Part shown: positions 16,299 through 24,673 of the stretch, piece by piece
How the letters are laid out: each line of letters opens with the position of its first letter
Position numbering within the stretch: the first letter of the stretch is position 1
From: Acidimicrobiales bacterium
Lineage (GTDB): Bacteria > Actinomycetota > Acidimicrobiia > Acidimicrobiales > MedAcidi-G1
Direction: 5' to 3'
DNA length: 64,000 nt
Assembly (NCBI GenBank): GCA_022452145.1
Contig: JAKURY010000008.1
Span: 28,908-92,907 of the forward strand
Notes under the pieces: model-generated
Database searches by the model: none
The model's input: the letters and a program-made list of their open reading frames with translations, nothing else
Told to the model about the DNA's origin: nothing
Translations under genes and position numbers: made by a program

Positions 16299-17521
16299 TG
16301 GAAGGGCCTCCTGATCGGGTCGGTCGGAACACCGGGCCGGACGGGTTGACGGTCGGTCGGACGGGTGAGTATCGCACCGATCGATAGCAGGATTGCCATG
16401 GTGACCGCCGTCGTTCTCCAGGCCACGGCGTCGCCGTGGGCGTCGTAGACGATGGCGATGACCATGGCGGCCACGGCCCCCGAGGCCACCTCGACGGCCA
16501 CCATCAGGCCCTGGGCCGCGGCCTGGCGGTTCTCGGGGACGGCGGCCGCCACGAGCATGGGGGTGGACGGGAATCCGAATCCCTCTACGACCGAGGTGGC
16601 GACGGTCAGCGCGATCAGGCCGACCACTCCGGGCACGATCCCCCAGAAGATGACCATCAGCGTGATTATCCCGAGAGATCCGACCGCCCACCGTCGGGCC
16701 CCATATCGCTGGGCCAGCATGCCACCGAGAGGTGATAGAAGGGCGATGGGAAGGGCACCGACCGTGAGGGCAACGCCCAGCACGGCCCGTGAGGCGCCTC
16801 GCGTGTCCATCTCCAGTACCCAAACTGCCTCGAAGGCCCCGATGAACACGAAGTAGGCGGCCACCATGAAGAAGGCGCCGATTAGGCGCCGGATCCGAAG
16901 GAGTCCCTGTAGCCCGAGGCGCTCCTGGTCTTGAGCCGCCACGTCCGGCTGGGCCCGAAAGGCCACCGGCAGGAGGAGGGCCAGGGCTCCGGCCATGGTC
17001 CAGAAGGTGAACCGGAAGCCGCCAACCGCCGTCAGGCCTGTGGCGATTATCGGCCCGGCCACGAAGCCACCGACGTCCCACGCCCCCAGCCGACCTATGT
17101 TGCGGCCCAGGTTCTCCGGGTCGGCCACGATCACCGTGCGCCGGGCGGCCGGGCCAGCGGTGCCCAGCGCGAAGCCGAACACGACCCGACCGGCCACGTA
17201 GTGCCACAGCTCCTGGCCGACGGCCAGCAGGACCATGCCGGCCACGGCCAGGGCCAGGCCGGCTCGCAGCATGGCCGGGGCCCGGCCCCGGTCGGCGTGA
17301 GGGGCCATCACCAGGTTGGCCACGAACGCCGCTCCGAACCCCGAGCCGATCGCCAGGCCGATGCCGATCTCCGAGAAGCCCAACTGGTCCCGGAGATCTG
17401 CGAGCAGCACGATGATGCAGGCCAGGCCGGCCGACGACCCGAACAGGATCAGGTAGTAGGGAAACAGGCTGGGTCCGGCCGGGCCTCCGGGCGCGGGGGA
17501 CTCAGGCGCGGAACTCGACAC
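16295..17521 (-). CDS. MFS transporter
   Basis: This 408-residue major facilitator protein has about 12 hydrophobic segments. The conserved loop between helices 2 and 3 reads MAPHADRGRAPAMLRAG, close to the family G-x-x-x-D-R-x-G-R pattern, and repeats in the second half as PLGGMLAQRYGARRW. The GTG start lies 20 bases inside the 3' end of the hydrolase gene, and the stop overlaps the aminotransferase start. Sandwiched between the two enzymes, it is the likely importer of a guanidino acid or exporter of its product. Pseudomonas uses a different carrier next to gpuA, so this pairing is of interest. Confidence 0.8.
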   Translation of the reverse strand: MSSSAPESPAPGGPAGPSLFPYYLILFGSSAGLACIIVLLADLRDQLGFSEIGIGLAIGSGFGAAFVANLVMAPHADRGRAPAMLRAGLALAVAGMVLLAVGQELWHYVAGRVVFGFALGTAGPAARRTVIVADPENLGRNIGRLGAWDVGGFVAGPIIATGLTAVGGFRFTFWTMAGALALLLPVAFRAQPDVAAQDQERLGLQGLLRIRRLIGAFFMVAAYFVFIGAFEAVWVLEMDTRGASRAVLGVALTVGALPIALLSPLGGMLAQRYGARRWAVGSLGIITLMVIFWGIVPGVVGLIALTVATSVVEGFGFPSTPMLVAAAVPENRQAAAQGLMVAVEVASGAVAAMVIAIVYDAHGDAVAWRTTAVTMAILLSIGAILTRPTDRQPVRPGVPTDPIRRPFQ

Positions 17522-18452
17522 CGGGCAGCACGCAGAGCATCTCGTAGAGCAGGTTGGCGCCGACCAGGCTGGTCATCCCGCTGGTGTCGTAGATGGGGGC
17601 GACCTCGACCAGGTCGCAGCCCACGAGGTCGAGGCCCCGGCATCCCCGTACCACCTCGAGGGCCTGGGGCATGGTCAGCCCGCCGACCTCCGGGGTGCCG
17701 GTTCCAGGAGCGAAGGCCGGGTCCAGCCCGTCGATGTCGAAGCTCAGGTAGACGGGGCCCTCGCCGAGTTGGTCCCGGACCTCGGCCATGAGGGGTTCGA
17801 GGCTCCGGTACCAGCACTCCTCGGCCTGCACCACGCGGAAGCCCTGCTCCCTGGACCAGTCGAAGTCGTCGGCGGCGTAGCCGGTGCCCCGGACGCCGAT
17901 CTGGACCACCCGTTCGCCGTCCAGCAGGCCCTCCTCGACGGCCCGCCGGAACGGGGTGCCGTGGGCGACCTTGGAGCCGAACATGGTGTCGTTGATGTCG
18001 GTGTGGGCGTCGACGTGGACCAGGCCTACCGGCCCGTGCTTCTTCGCCATGGAGCGCAGGATGGGCAGCACCACGGTGTGGTCGCCACCCATCGAGGCGG
18101 TGATGACGTCGTCGTCCAGGAGGCCGTCGAAGTGGTCCTCGATGGCCTCTACGGCGGCCATCAGGTCGTACGGGCTGGCCGCCACGTCACCGGTGTCGTC
18201 GATGCGCAGGCTGTCGAACGGGGCGGCCCGGGTGGCCATGTTGTAGGGGCGTAGCAGCACCGACTCGTCGCGTATCCCCCGGGGGCCGAACCGTGCGCCC
18301 GGGCGGTTCGAGGTGCCGGTGTCCAACGGGACTCCGACCACGGCGACGTCCAGGTCGGTCGGTGCCGTGGTTCCCGGTAGGCGCATGAACGTGGCTATGC
18401 CGCCGAACCGGGGCATCTCGTTTCCGCTGAGTGGCTGGGGATTCTGAGGCAC
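17502..18452 (-). CDS. Guanidino-acid ureohydrolase (guanidinobutyrase/guanidinopropionase type; agmatinase family)
   Basis: This 316-residue protein has the arginase/agmatinase fold and all Mn ligands: GGDHTVVLP, HVDAHTDIND and FDIDGLDPAFAPG. The N-terminal GNEMPRFGGIATFMRLP and the end LVGANLLYEMLCVLPG are characteristic of the GbuA/GpuA branch as I recall it, more than of SpeB agmatinases. Those enzymes release urea from 4-guanidinobutyrate or 3-guanidinopropionate, giving GABA or beta-alanine. The downstream class III aminotransferase and MFS carrier form a matching operon. Choosing between the two substrates needs an alignment of the loop before GGDHT. Confidence 0.85.
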   Translation of the reverse strand: MPQNPQPLSGNEMPRFGGIATFMRLPGTTAPTDLDVAVVGVPLDTGTSNRPGARFGPRGIRDESVLLRPYNMATRAAPFDSLRIDDTGDVAASPYDLMAAVEAIEDHFDGLLDDDVITASMGGDHTVVLPILRSMAKKHGPVGLVHVDAHTDINDTMFGSKVAHGTPFRRAVEEGLLDGERVVQIGVRGTGYAADDFDWSREQGFRVVQAEECWYRSLEPLMAEVRDQLGEGPVYLSFDIDGLDPAFAPGTGTPEVGGLTMPQALEVVRGCRGLDLVGCDLVEVAPIYDTSGMTSLVGANLLYEMLCVLPGVEFRA

Positions 18453-18553
18453 CGGCAGAGTCTCCCATGCCGGTCACAGCCTCACCCCGTCGGATCGTGG
18501 CAGGCTCCCGGCTGGCGACCGGTGGGCGCCGGCGATCCGAGGAGCAGGCCCTG

Positions 18554-19183
18554 ATGGCCCACGACCATCACAGACACGACCACGACAAGGGCCTGATGGC
18601 CAAGCTTCACTGGCTGTTCCTGATCGGGCACTTCTGGATGTCGGACGTGAACCGTGCGGTCGTCGACCTGGCCGACCCGAAGCCCGGCGAGCGTGGGTTG
18701 GACGTGGGTGCCGGCATGGGTCCGGCCACCGTCCTGGCCGCGAAGCGGGGAGCCCACGTGGTTGCCGTGGACCCGTCGGCCTTCATGCGGGCCTTCTGCG
18801 GGTTCCGACGTCTCCTACAGCGTGCCAGGGCCCGGATCACCGTCGAGTCCGGAGTGGCCGAGGACCTCCCGGTGGCCGGAGGGTCGACCGAGGTGCTGTG
18901 GGCCGTCAACGCCGTCCACCACTGGGTCGACCATGGGGCGGCGTTTCGGGAGTTCGCCCGGGTGCTGGCTCCGGGCGGTCGCCTGGTGCTGGTCGACGAG
19001 GACTTCGACGACCCGACCCATCCTGACCACGAGAAGCGCAGCGGCCACGAGGCCGAGATGACACCGGTTGACGTTGAGTTGATAGCCGCTGCGATGGCCG
19101 AGGTCGGCCTGGAGGCCACCGGGGAGCACATGACGATCGCCGGGGTTCCGGCCAAGGTGATCCGGGCGGTCCGCACCGCCTGA
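18554..19183 (+). CDS. SAM-dependent methyltransferase, class I
   Basis: This 209-residue protein has a Rossmann-type SAM-binding core: GLDVGAGMGPATVLAA at about residue 50, AVDPSAFM at the acidic end of strand 2, VLWAVNAVHHW at strand 4, and LAPGGRLVLVDEDF after it, the pattern of Methyltransf_11 proteins. The first 15 residues are His/Asp-rich (MAHDHHRHDHDKG), possibly metal-binding or an accident. ATG 18554 has GGAG nine bases upstream, while the longer in-frame start at 18431 would overlap the divergent hydrolase gene. The substrate is unknown. Confidence 0.75.
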   Translation: MAHDHHRHDHDKGLMAKLHWLFLIGHFWMSDVNRAVVDLADPKPGERGLDVGAGMGPATVLAAKRGAHVVAVDPSAFMRAFCGFRRLLQRARARITVESGVAEDLPVAGGSTEVLWAVNAVHHWVDHGAAFREFARVLAPGGRLVLVDEDFDDPTHPDHEKRSGHEAEMTPVDVELIAAAMAEVGLEATGEHMTIAGVPAKVIRAVRTA

Positions 19184-19216
19184 GCGGGCCGGGTCGTGAG
19201 GCGACCGGCCCGCTGG

Positions 19217-20617
19217 TCAGCCTGTGACCGGGTCGATCGGCGTGATGGTGCCGAGTGCCGCCTCGATGTCGGCTGCAGCATCCAGGCATAGGTCCTCCCT
19301 GTAGCGGTCGGCTATGACCTGCACCCCCTGGGGAATGCCGTCGGCCACCCCCACCGGGACCGCCGCGGCGGGGATTCCCAGCAGGTTCACGGGGGTGATG
19401 CAGCGCATCACGTCGAGCATCAGGTCGATTCCACCCTCGGAGACGTCGGCATCGTGGGCGAACGGCGTTCGGGTCCACGTCGGCGCCACGAGAACAGGGT
19501 TGGCGTCGAAGAACCCGGCCCATGCGGTTGCGAGGCGGTGGTACTCGGTGTGCACGAGGATGGCCGGTACCTCGTCGGGTGGGAAGCGCCCGATGAGGTC
19601 ATTTAGCAGCCCCAGGGCGCCCTCGCTCATGATCTCGGTGGCGGCGCCGACCATGGCTGGCATGTCGCAGCTGAGCATCCGGGCCCAGACCTCCTGGCAC
19701 TGCTCCATCTCGGGTGGCGTCGCCTCGACCAGCTCCCAGCCGGCGGCCTCCATGGCATCAGCCGCCTTCCTGACACCGTCGGCGACGGCGGGGTGGATCG
19801 GACCGCCCGGAACCTCGGTGAGGATCGCGGCTCGCCTGGCCGTTGGTGCACCGTCGAACGGCACGGTCACAGAGCGCGGATCACGGGGGTGTCGGCCCGC
19901 CATCACCTCCAACCCGAGCCTCAGGTCCGCTACGTGTCGGGCCATCGGGCCCTCGACGCCCATCAGCTGGAATGACAGCGGTTGGGTGTCGGCAGGTGGG
20001 AGGCAGCCGGCGCCCGGAAGGCGGCCGAAGGAGGTCTTCAGCGACGTGATGCCACAGCAGTAGGCAGGGTTGCGAAGCGAGCCGCCCAGGTCGTTGCCGA
20101 GTCCGAACGGCGACATGCCGGACGCCAGCGACGCGGCCTCGCCACCGCTCGAACCACCGGCGGTGAGGTCGGGCGTCCAGGGGTTGCGGGTGAGGCCGTG
20201 GAGTGGGTTGTTCGTGCTGATCCGCAGCCCCAACTCGGGCAGGTTCGTGCGTGCCAGCGGGATCGCTCCGGCGGCCTTCATGCGCTCGACCACCGGGGAG
20301 TCGACCGTCGGCACCGCTTCGGCGAAGGCCGGCACGCCCTGGGTGGTGGGCGAGCAGGTGCAGTCCAGGTTCTCCTTGATGGTGAACGGCACGCCGTGGA
20401 AGGGCCCCAGGGGTCCGCCGGCCGCCACAGCAGCATCGGCGGCGTCTGCGCCGGCCCGGGCACCGTCGGCCAGCACGCGAACGACCGCGTTGAGGTCTCC
20501 GTTCACCTCGTCGATCCGGGCAAGGTGGGCGTCGACCACCTCCCGGCTGGAGGTCTCGCCGCCGGCGATCATCGCCGCCAACTCGTTCGCTGCCCGAGTC
20601 CACAGTTCGTCAACCAT
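19217..20617 (-). CDS. Amidase (amidase-signature family), paralogue 1
   Basis: This 466-residue amidase has the Ser-cisSer-Lys triad in place: Lys81 in FTIKENLD, TAGGSSGGE at 153-160 and Ser180 in NDLGGSLRNP. The core PAYCCGITSLKTSFGRLPG follows the triad. These enzymes hydrolyse carboxamides to acid and ammonia; the range includes aryl and aliphatic amides. It shares length, motif spacing and the ending TPIDP-TG with the amidase at 21664-23076, which lies in opposite orientation about 1 kb away. Its position with a hydrolase between the two suggests one duplicated and inverted module. ATG 20617 leaves 64 bases from the hydrolase. Confidence 0.85.
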   Translation of the reverse strand: MVDELWTRAANELAAMIAGGETSSREVVDAHLARIDEVNGDLNAVVRVLADGARAGADAADAAVAAGGPLGPFHGVPFTIKENLDCTCSPTTQGVPAFAEAVPTVDSPVVERMKAAGAIPLARTNLPELGLRISTNNPLHGLTRNPWTPDLTAGGSSGGEAASLASGMSPFGLGNDLGGSLRNPAYCCGITSLKTSFGRLPGAGCLPPADTQPLSFQLMGVEGPMARHVADLRLGLEVMAGRHPRDPRSVTVPFDGAPTARRAAILTEVPGGPIHPAVADGVRKAADAMEAAGWELVEATPPEMEQCQEVWARMLSCDMPAMVGAATEIMSEGALGLLNDLIGRFPPDEVPAILVHTEYHRLATAWAGFFDANPVLVAPTWTRTPFAHDADVSEGGIDLMLDVMRCITPVNLLGIPAAAVPVGVADGIPQGVQVIADRYREDLCLDAAADIEAALGTITPIDPVTG

Positions 20618-20681
20618 GGCGGTATCGAAACAGGATCGACGAGCCGGTGTCCACCCGGTCGGCGGTACCGCCGGGCGTGGT

Positions 20682-21620
20682 CTACCCGGCGACCGTCCTC
20701 GGTGGCACTGCCGGTTCCTGTCCGTGACCGGTCCGGGCGGCCTCGACACGGGCGATGAGCGCACATATCGGGTCCAGGATCTGGGGCCAGGCGCCCTCGG
20801 GAAGCTCGTGGCCCATGCCCTCGATCCAGACCAACTCTGCGTCGGGAATCGCGTCGGCGGTCTCCTGACCACCCTGGGGTAGGACCAGCGGATCGTCGGT
20901 GCCGTGGACCACCAGCGTCGGCACGGTGACCGCTCCGAGCGCTGGCCGGCGGTCGCCATCGGCCAGGGCCGCAACCACCTGCCTTACGCCTCCGTCCGGA
21001 TGCCAGGCCCGATCCAGGTTGGCCAGCGCCTCCCGCCGCGCGTACGCCTCGTCGAAGGGGAAGCCCGTGCCCGTTATGAGCCGGGCCGCTTCGACCCCCG
21101 CCGCGACTATGGCCTCGCGATCGGTCGGGTCCACGTCCGGGGGCTGCAGGGACATCGCCACATCGATCTCCATGGGGATGAACCGGGGCATGGACATGAT
21201 CGATGTGAACGTCCTGACCCGATCGGGGTGTCGTGTGACGACGTGCTGTCCGATCATGCCGCCTAGAGACGCCCCGACTACATGTGCCGATCCGAGGCCC
21301 AGGGCGTCGAGAACGCCGACGGCGTCGTCGGCCATGTCGGCCAACGAGTAGGGCGCCTCGACGGTCCCACCGCCGAGGACGGTGAAGAGGGCTTCGATCG
21401 GATCGACAGGCGGATGGTCGTCCAGCCAGGAGCTGAGCCCGACGTCCCGGTTGTCGAAGCGGACCACCCGGTGGCCCCGGTCGGCCAGCCCACGGCAGAA
21501 CCCCTCGGGCCACACAGTCAACTGGGCGTTCAGCCCCATGATCAGGAGGATCGGGGGATCGGCCGGATCGCCCGTCTCCTCGACCTCGATGGTGATCCCG
21601 TTGGCCCGGACCTTCGCCAT
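20682..21620 (-). CDS. Alpha/beta hydrolase
   Basis: This 312-residue alpha/beta hydrolase has RFDNRDVGLSSWL, typical of the RdmC/TAP-like esterase group, the nucleophile elbow VVGASLGGMIG with Ser near residue 118, the acid in HGTDDPLVLP, and the catalytic His in EGMGHELPEG. It is likely an esterase or amide/carbonyl hydrolase of a small metabolite. It lies between two amidase paralogues and is divergent from the second with only 43 bases between starts, so the two share a promoter region. NicD-type deformylation is imaginable given the NicX-like gene at 27.3 kb, but nothing in the motifs proves it. Confidence 0.75.
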   Translation of the reverse strand: MAKVRANGITIEVEETGDPADPPILLIMGLNAQLTVWPEGFCRGLADRGHRVVRFDNRDVGLSSWLDDHPPVDPIEALFTVLGGGTVEAPYSLADMADDAVGVLDALGLGSAHVVGASLGGMIGQHVVTRHPDRVRTFTSIMSMPRFIPMEIDVAMSLQPPDVDPTDREAIVAAGVEAARLITGTGFPFDEAYARREALANLDRAWHPDGGVRQVVAALADGDRRPALGAVTVPTLVVHGTDDPLVLPQGGQETADAIPDAELVWIEGMGHELPEGAWPQILDPICALIARVEAARTGHGQEPAVPPRTVAG

Positions 21621-21663
21621 CCCCGCTCCTCGCCGCCTGGTGGACGGTGGTTAGGTTGCCACG

Positions 21664-23076
21664 GTGGACGACGTTCTCTGGAACCGGACCGGGCTGGAGT
21701 TGGCCGCCATGATCGCCGGGGGCGAGGTGTCCAGCCGGGAGGTGGTCGACGCCCACCTCGAGCGCATAGATGCCGTGAACGGCCGGCTGAACGCCGCCGT
21801 GCTGATCCTGGCCGACGAGGCGCGGAACGCCGCCGATGCCGCCGACCGGGTCATCTCCTCAGGGCTTCCCACGGGTCCGTTGCACGGGGTGCCCATCACG
21901 GTCAAGGACGGCCTGGACCTGGCCGGCCACCCCACCACCTATGGCGTCGAGGCCTTCGCCGACGGGATCGCCGCCCTCGACGACCCGGGCATCGGACGGC
22001 TGAAGGCCGCAGGGGCCATCCCCATCGCCAAGACCAACCTCCCGGAGATGGGGATGCGCCTCGCCACCGACAACCCCCTGTTCGGCCTGACCCGGAACCC
22101 GTGGCACCCGGACAGGACGGCCGGGGGCTCGTCGGGCGGCGAGGCCTCGGCCATCGCCTCGGGCATGTCCCCGATGGGGATGGGAACCGACCTCGGGGGT
22201 TCGGTCCGCAACCCCGCCTACTGCTGCGGCATCGCCGCCACCAAGACCTCTCTCGGTCGCCTTCCGGTATGCGGCTCGTCGCCGAATGCGGCCGAACCGA
22301 TGGTGGCCCGCCAACTCATGGCGGTCGCCGGCCCGATGGCACGCAGCGTCGCCGACCTGGAGGCCATGCTCCGGGTGACCATCGGTCGCCACCCCAGGGA
22401 CCCCCGGACGGTGGACGTGGCGTACGACGGAGCGCCGGTGGCGAGGCGGGTGGCGATCCCCACCGACCTGCCCGGCGGTCCGGTCCACGCGGATGCACGA
22501 CAGGCGATCCAGCGGGCCTCCGACGCCCTGGTCGACGCCGGCTGGGAGGTGGTCGACACCTTGCCGCCAGAGGTGGAACGTTGCCTGGAGGTCTGGGGCC
22601 ACCTGCTCGGCCACGACTTCCCGGCGACGCTGGCCAGCCTCGACGATGCCATGTCCGTTGACGGCAGCCACCTGATGCGGGCGTTGGTGGACTTCTGGCC
22701 TGCGTCCGGCATGCCGTCCCACGTCGCACACGCCGAGCGCTTCCGGCTGGCCAGGCTCTGGGCCGAGTTCCTCGCCGACCACCCGGTCGTGGTCCTTCCC
22801 ACCTGGTACCAACCTCCCTTCGACCACCACGAAGACCTGGCCGACGACAGGGACGCCCTGCGATCGCTCTACGACGGTGTGTTCACCCCGATCGTCCCGG
22901 CCAACCTGCTGGGCCTCCCGGCCACCCAGGTCCCGGTCGGTCTGGGCGCTGACGGGACCCCGCTGGGAGTCCAGTGCCTCGCAGACCGCCATCGCGAGGA
23001 CCTCACCCTGGTCGCAGCGGCGATCGTCGAGGCGGCATTCCCACCGCTCACCCCGATCGACCCGGCCACGGGCTGA
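21664..23076 (+). CDS. Amidase (amidase-signature family), paralogue 2
   Basis: This 470-residue amidase starts at GTG. It has Lys81 in ITVKDGLD, TAGGSSGGE at 153-160 and Ser180 in TDLGGSVRNP, the same numbering as the paralogue at 19217-20617. Segments such as ASGMSP, RNPAYCCGI and GRHPRDPR are identical between the two. The middle region (about 230-400) that shapes the substrate pocket differs more, so the pair may have split substrates. It is convergent with the aldehyde dehydrogenase at 23159. It hydrolyses an amide of unknown identity. Confidence 0.85.
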   Translation: MDDVLWNRTGLELAAMIAGGEVSSREVVDAHLERIDAVNGRLNAAVLILADEARNAADAADRVISSGLPTGPLHGVPITVKDGLDLAGHPTTYGVEAFADGIAALDDPGIGRLKAAGAIPIAKTNLPEMGMRLATDNPLFGLTRNPWHPDRTAGGSSGGEASAIASGMSPMGMGTDLGGSVRNPAYCCGIAATKTSLGRLPVCGSSPNAAEPMVARQLMAVAGPMARSVADLEAMLRVTIGRHPRDPRTVDVAYDGAPVARRVAIPTDLPGGPVHADARQAIQRASDALVDAGWEVVDTLPPEVERCLEVWGHLLGHDFPATLASLDDAMSVDGSHLMRALVDFWPASGMPSHVAHAERFRLARLWAEFLADHPVVVLPTWYQPPFDHHEDLADDRDALRSLYDGVFTPIVPANLLGLPATQVPVGLGADGTPLGVQCLADRHREDLTLVAAAIVEAAFPPLTPIDPATG

Positions 23077-23158
23077 TCAGGCAGCGGCGTCCTGTCGATT
23101 CGGTACCGGGGGCGGAATACCCCGGGGCCCGGGACGCTCCGGCCGGGTCGGAGTGCCG

Positions 23159-24580
23159 TCAGGCCTGGATGACTACCAGGCGCTCCTCGGTCATCTCGCG
23201 CACCGTGTAGGCGGGCCCCTCCCGGGTGTTGCCCGAGTCCCGGATGCCGCCGTACGGCATGTGGTCGGCACGCCACGACGGCGACTCGTTGATCAGCACC
23301 CCGCCGTACTCCAGGACCTCGGCGGCCCGCAGGGCCCTGGCCAGGTCGTTGGTGAACACCGCGGCCTGCAGGCCGTAGGTGCTGGCGTTTGCACGGGCCA
23401 GGGCGTCATCGAAGTCGGTGTAGGTGGCGATGCCGACAACCGGTCCGAACACCTCGATGCAGCTGACCTTCATGTCGTCGGTGACTCCGGCGAGGATGGT
23501 GGGGGCCAGCACGCCGTCGACCATGGTGCCGCCGCAGACCAGGGTGGCACCGGCCGCCGTGGCCTCGTCCACCCAGGAGGCCACCCGGTCGGTCTCGTCG
23601 CCGTCTATGAGCGACGACAGGTCGGTCGCCGGGTCGGCGGGGTCGCCCACCGTCAGGGTGGCCGCCTCGGCGGCCATGGCCTCGGTGAATGCGGTGGCAA
23701 TGTCATCGTGCACGTAGATCCGCTGGGTGGATATGCACGTCTGGCCTGAGAAGCCGAAGGCGGCGCCCTTCAACTTGGCCGCGGCGACGGCCACGTCCAC
23801 GTCGGGCTCGATGATGATCGGCGAGTTGTTGCCGAGCTCCAGCGACACCTTCTTCCTGGGTGCGGTGGCCCGGATGTTCCAGCCGACGGGTGGTGAACCG
23901 GTGAAGGTGATCATGGCCACGTCGTCGTGTTCGACCATGTGGGCTGCGGTCCGACCGGGGCATGTCACGACGTTCAGCCAGCCGGGGGGAAGGCCGCACT
24001 CGTCCAGGAGGACCTCGGCCAGGCGGATGGCCGTCAGCGGGGTGGCCGATGCCGGCTTCAACACGACGGGGCAGCCGGCCGCGATCGCGGGGGCGACCTT
24101 GTGGCAGACGAGGTTCAACGGGAAGTTGAAGGGCGAGATGGCGCCGACGACGCCTATCGGCACCCGCTTCACGAAGCCCGTCTTGCCTTCACCCGCCGAG
24201 CTGGCGTCCATGGTCACCAGCTCGCCGCCCAGGGTGCGGGCCACCGCGGCGGCGAACCGGGCGGTGTCGACGGCCCGGGCCGCCTCGATGCGTGCCGTCG
24301 AGATGGGCTTGGCCGCCTCGGCCGAGATGCTCTGGGCGAACTCCTCGTGGTGGGCGGCGAGCGAGTCGGCCATGCGGTCCAGGATGGATGCCCGCTCGTG
24401 GGTGGGCATGACCCCGGCGGCAAGCGTGGCCTTCGCAGTGGCGATGGCTGCGTCCAGGTGGTCGGTGGTGCCGACGGGCACGGTGCCCAGGACCCGTCCG
24501 TTGTAGGGGGATCGGACCTCGGTGGCTTCCTCGGCGTCTACCCGGTCGGCGCCGATGATCATCAGGTGGTGTTCGCTCAT
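23159..24580 (-). CDS. Aldehyde dehydrogenase (lactaldehyde/GAPN-like group)
   Basis: This 473-residue NAD(P)-dependent aldehyde dehydrogenase has SPFNFPLNLVCHKVAPA, then the glycine motif FTGSPPVGWNI, the catalytic Glu in SLELGNNSPIII and the nucleophile Cys in FGFSGQTCISTQR. The NNSP rather than GGKSP form and the short C terminus ending GGIRDSGNTREGP fit the lactaldehyde/phosphonoacetaldehyde/GAPN side of the superfamily. ATG 24580 has GGAGG five bases upstream; a GTG six bases earlier touches that site and is rejected. It is divergent from the next dehydrogenase, with operator-like site A between them. Confidence 0.85.
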   Translation of the reverse strand: MSEHHLMIIGADRVDAEEATEVRSPYNGRVLGTVPVGTTDHLDAAIATAKATLAAGVMPTHERASILDRMADSLAAHHEEFAQSISAEAAKPISTARIEAARAVDTARFAAAVARTLGGELVTMDASSAGEGKTGFVKRVPIGVVGAISPFNFPLNLVCHKVAPAIAAGCPVVLKPASATPLTAIRLAEVLLDECGLPPGWLNVVTCPGRTAAHMVEHDDVAMITFTGSPPVGWNIRATAPRKKVSLELGNNSPIIIEPDVDVAVAAAKLKGAAFGFSGQTCISTQRIYVHDDIATAFTEAMAAEAATLTVGDPADPATDLSSLIDGDETDRVASWVDEATAAGATLVCGGTMVDGVLAPTILAGVTDDMKVSCIEVFGPVVGIATYTDFDDALARANASTYGLQAAVFTNDLARALRAAEVLEYGGVLINESPSWRADHMPYGGIRDSGNTREGPAYTVREMTEERLVVIQA

Positions 24581-24634
24581 GGGCACCTCCGAGGCAGCAC
24601 GTCTTCTGGTGACAACCTACACTGACCAGACTCC

Positions 24635-24649
24635 TTTGGATCCAAATGA
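24635..24649. promoter_or_regulatory. Operator-like site A (TTTGGATCCAAA palindrome)
   Basis: TTTGGATCCAAA (24635-24646) is a perfect 12-bp palindrome between the divergent aldehyde dehydrogenase genes, 28 bases before the start of the plus-strand gene. Read on the minus strand it is TTCATTTGGATCCAAAGG, matching the TCATTTGGATCCAAA core of the site at 51224-51245. It is one of five related sites in this window. Confidence 0.6.
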
Positions 24650-24673
24650 ACGAGTCGAGGAAGGCCGCAGGAG

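Noticed and set aside
23106..23125. CCGGGG/CCCCGG stem between the convergent amidase and aldehyde dehydrogenase genes as a terminator
   Set aside because: The stem has only six pairs, a loop of eight bases and no T-run; in such GC-rich DNA this arises easily by chance.
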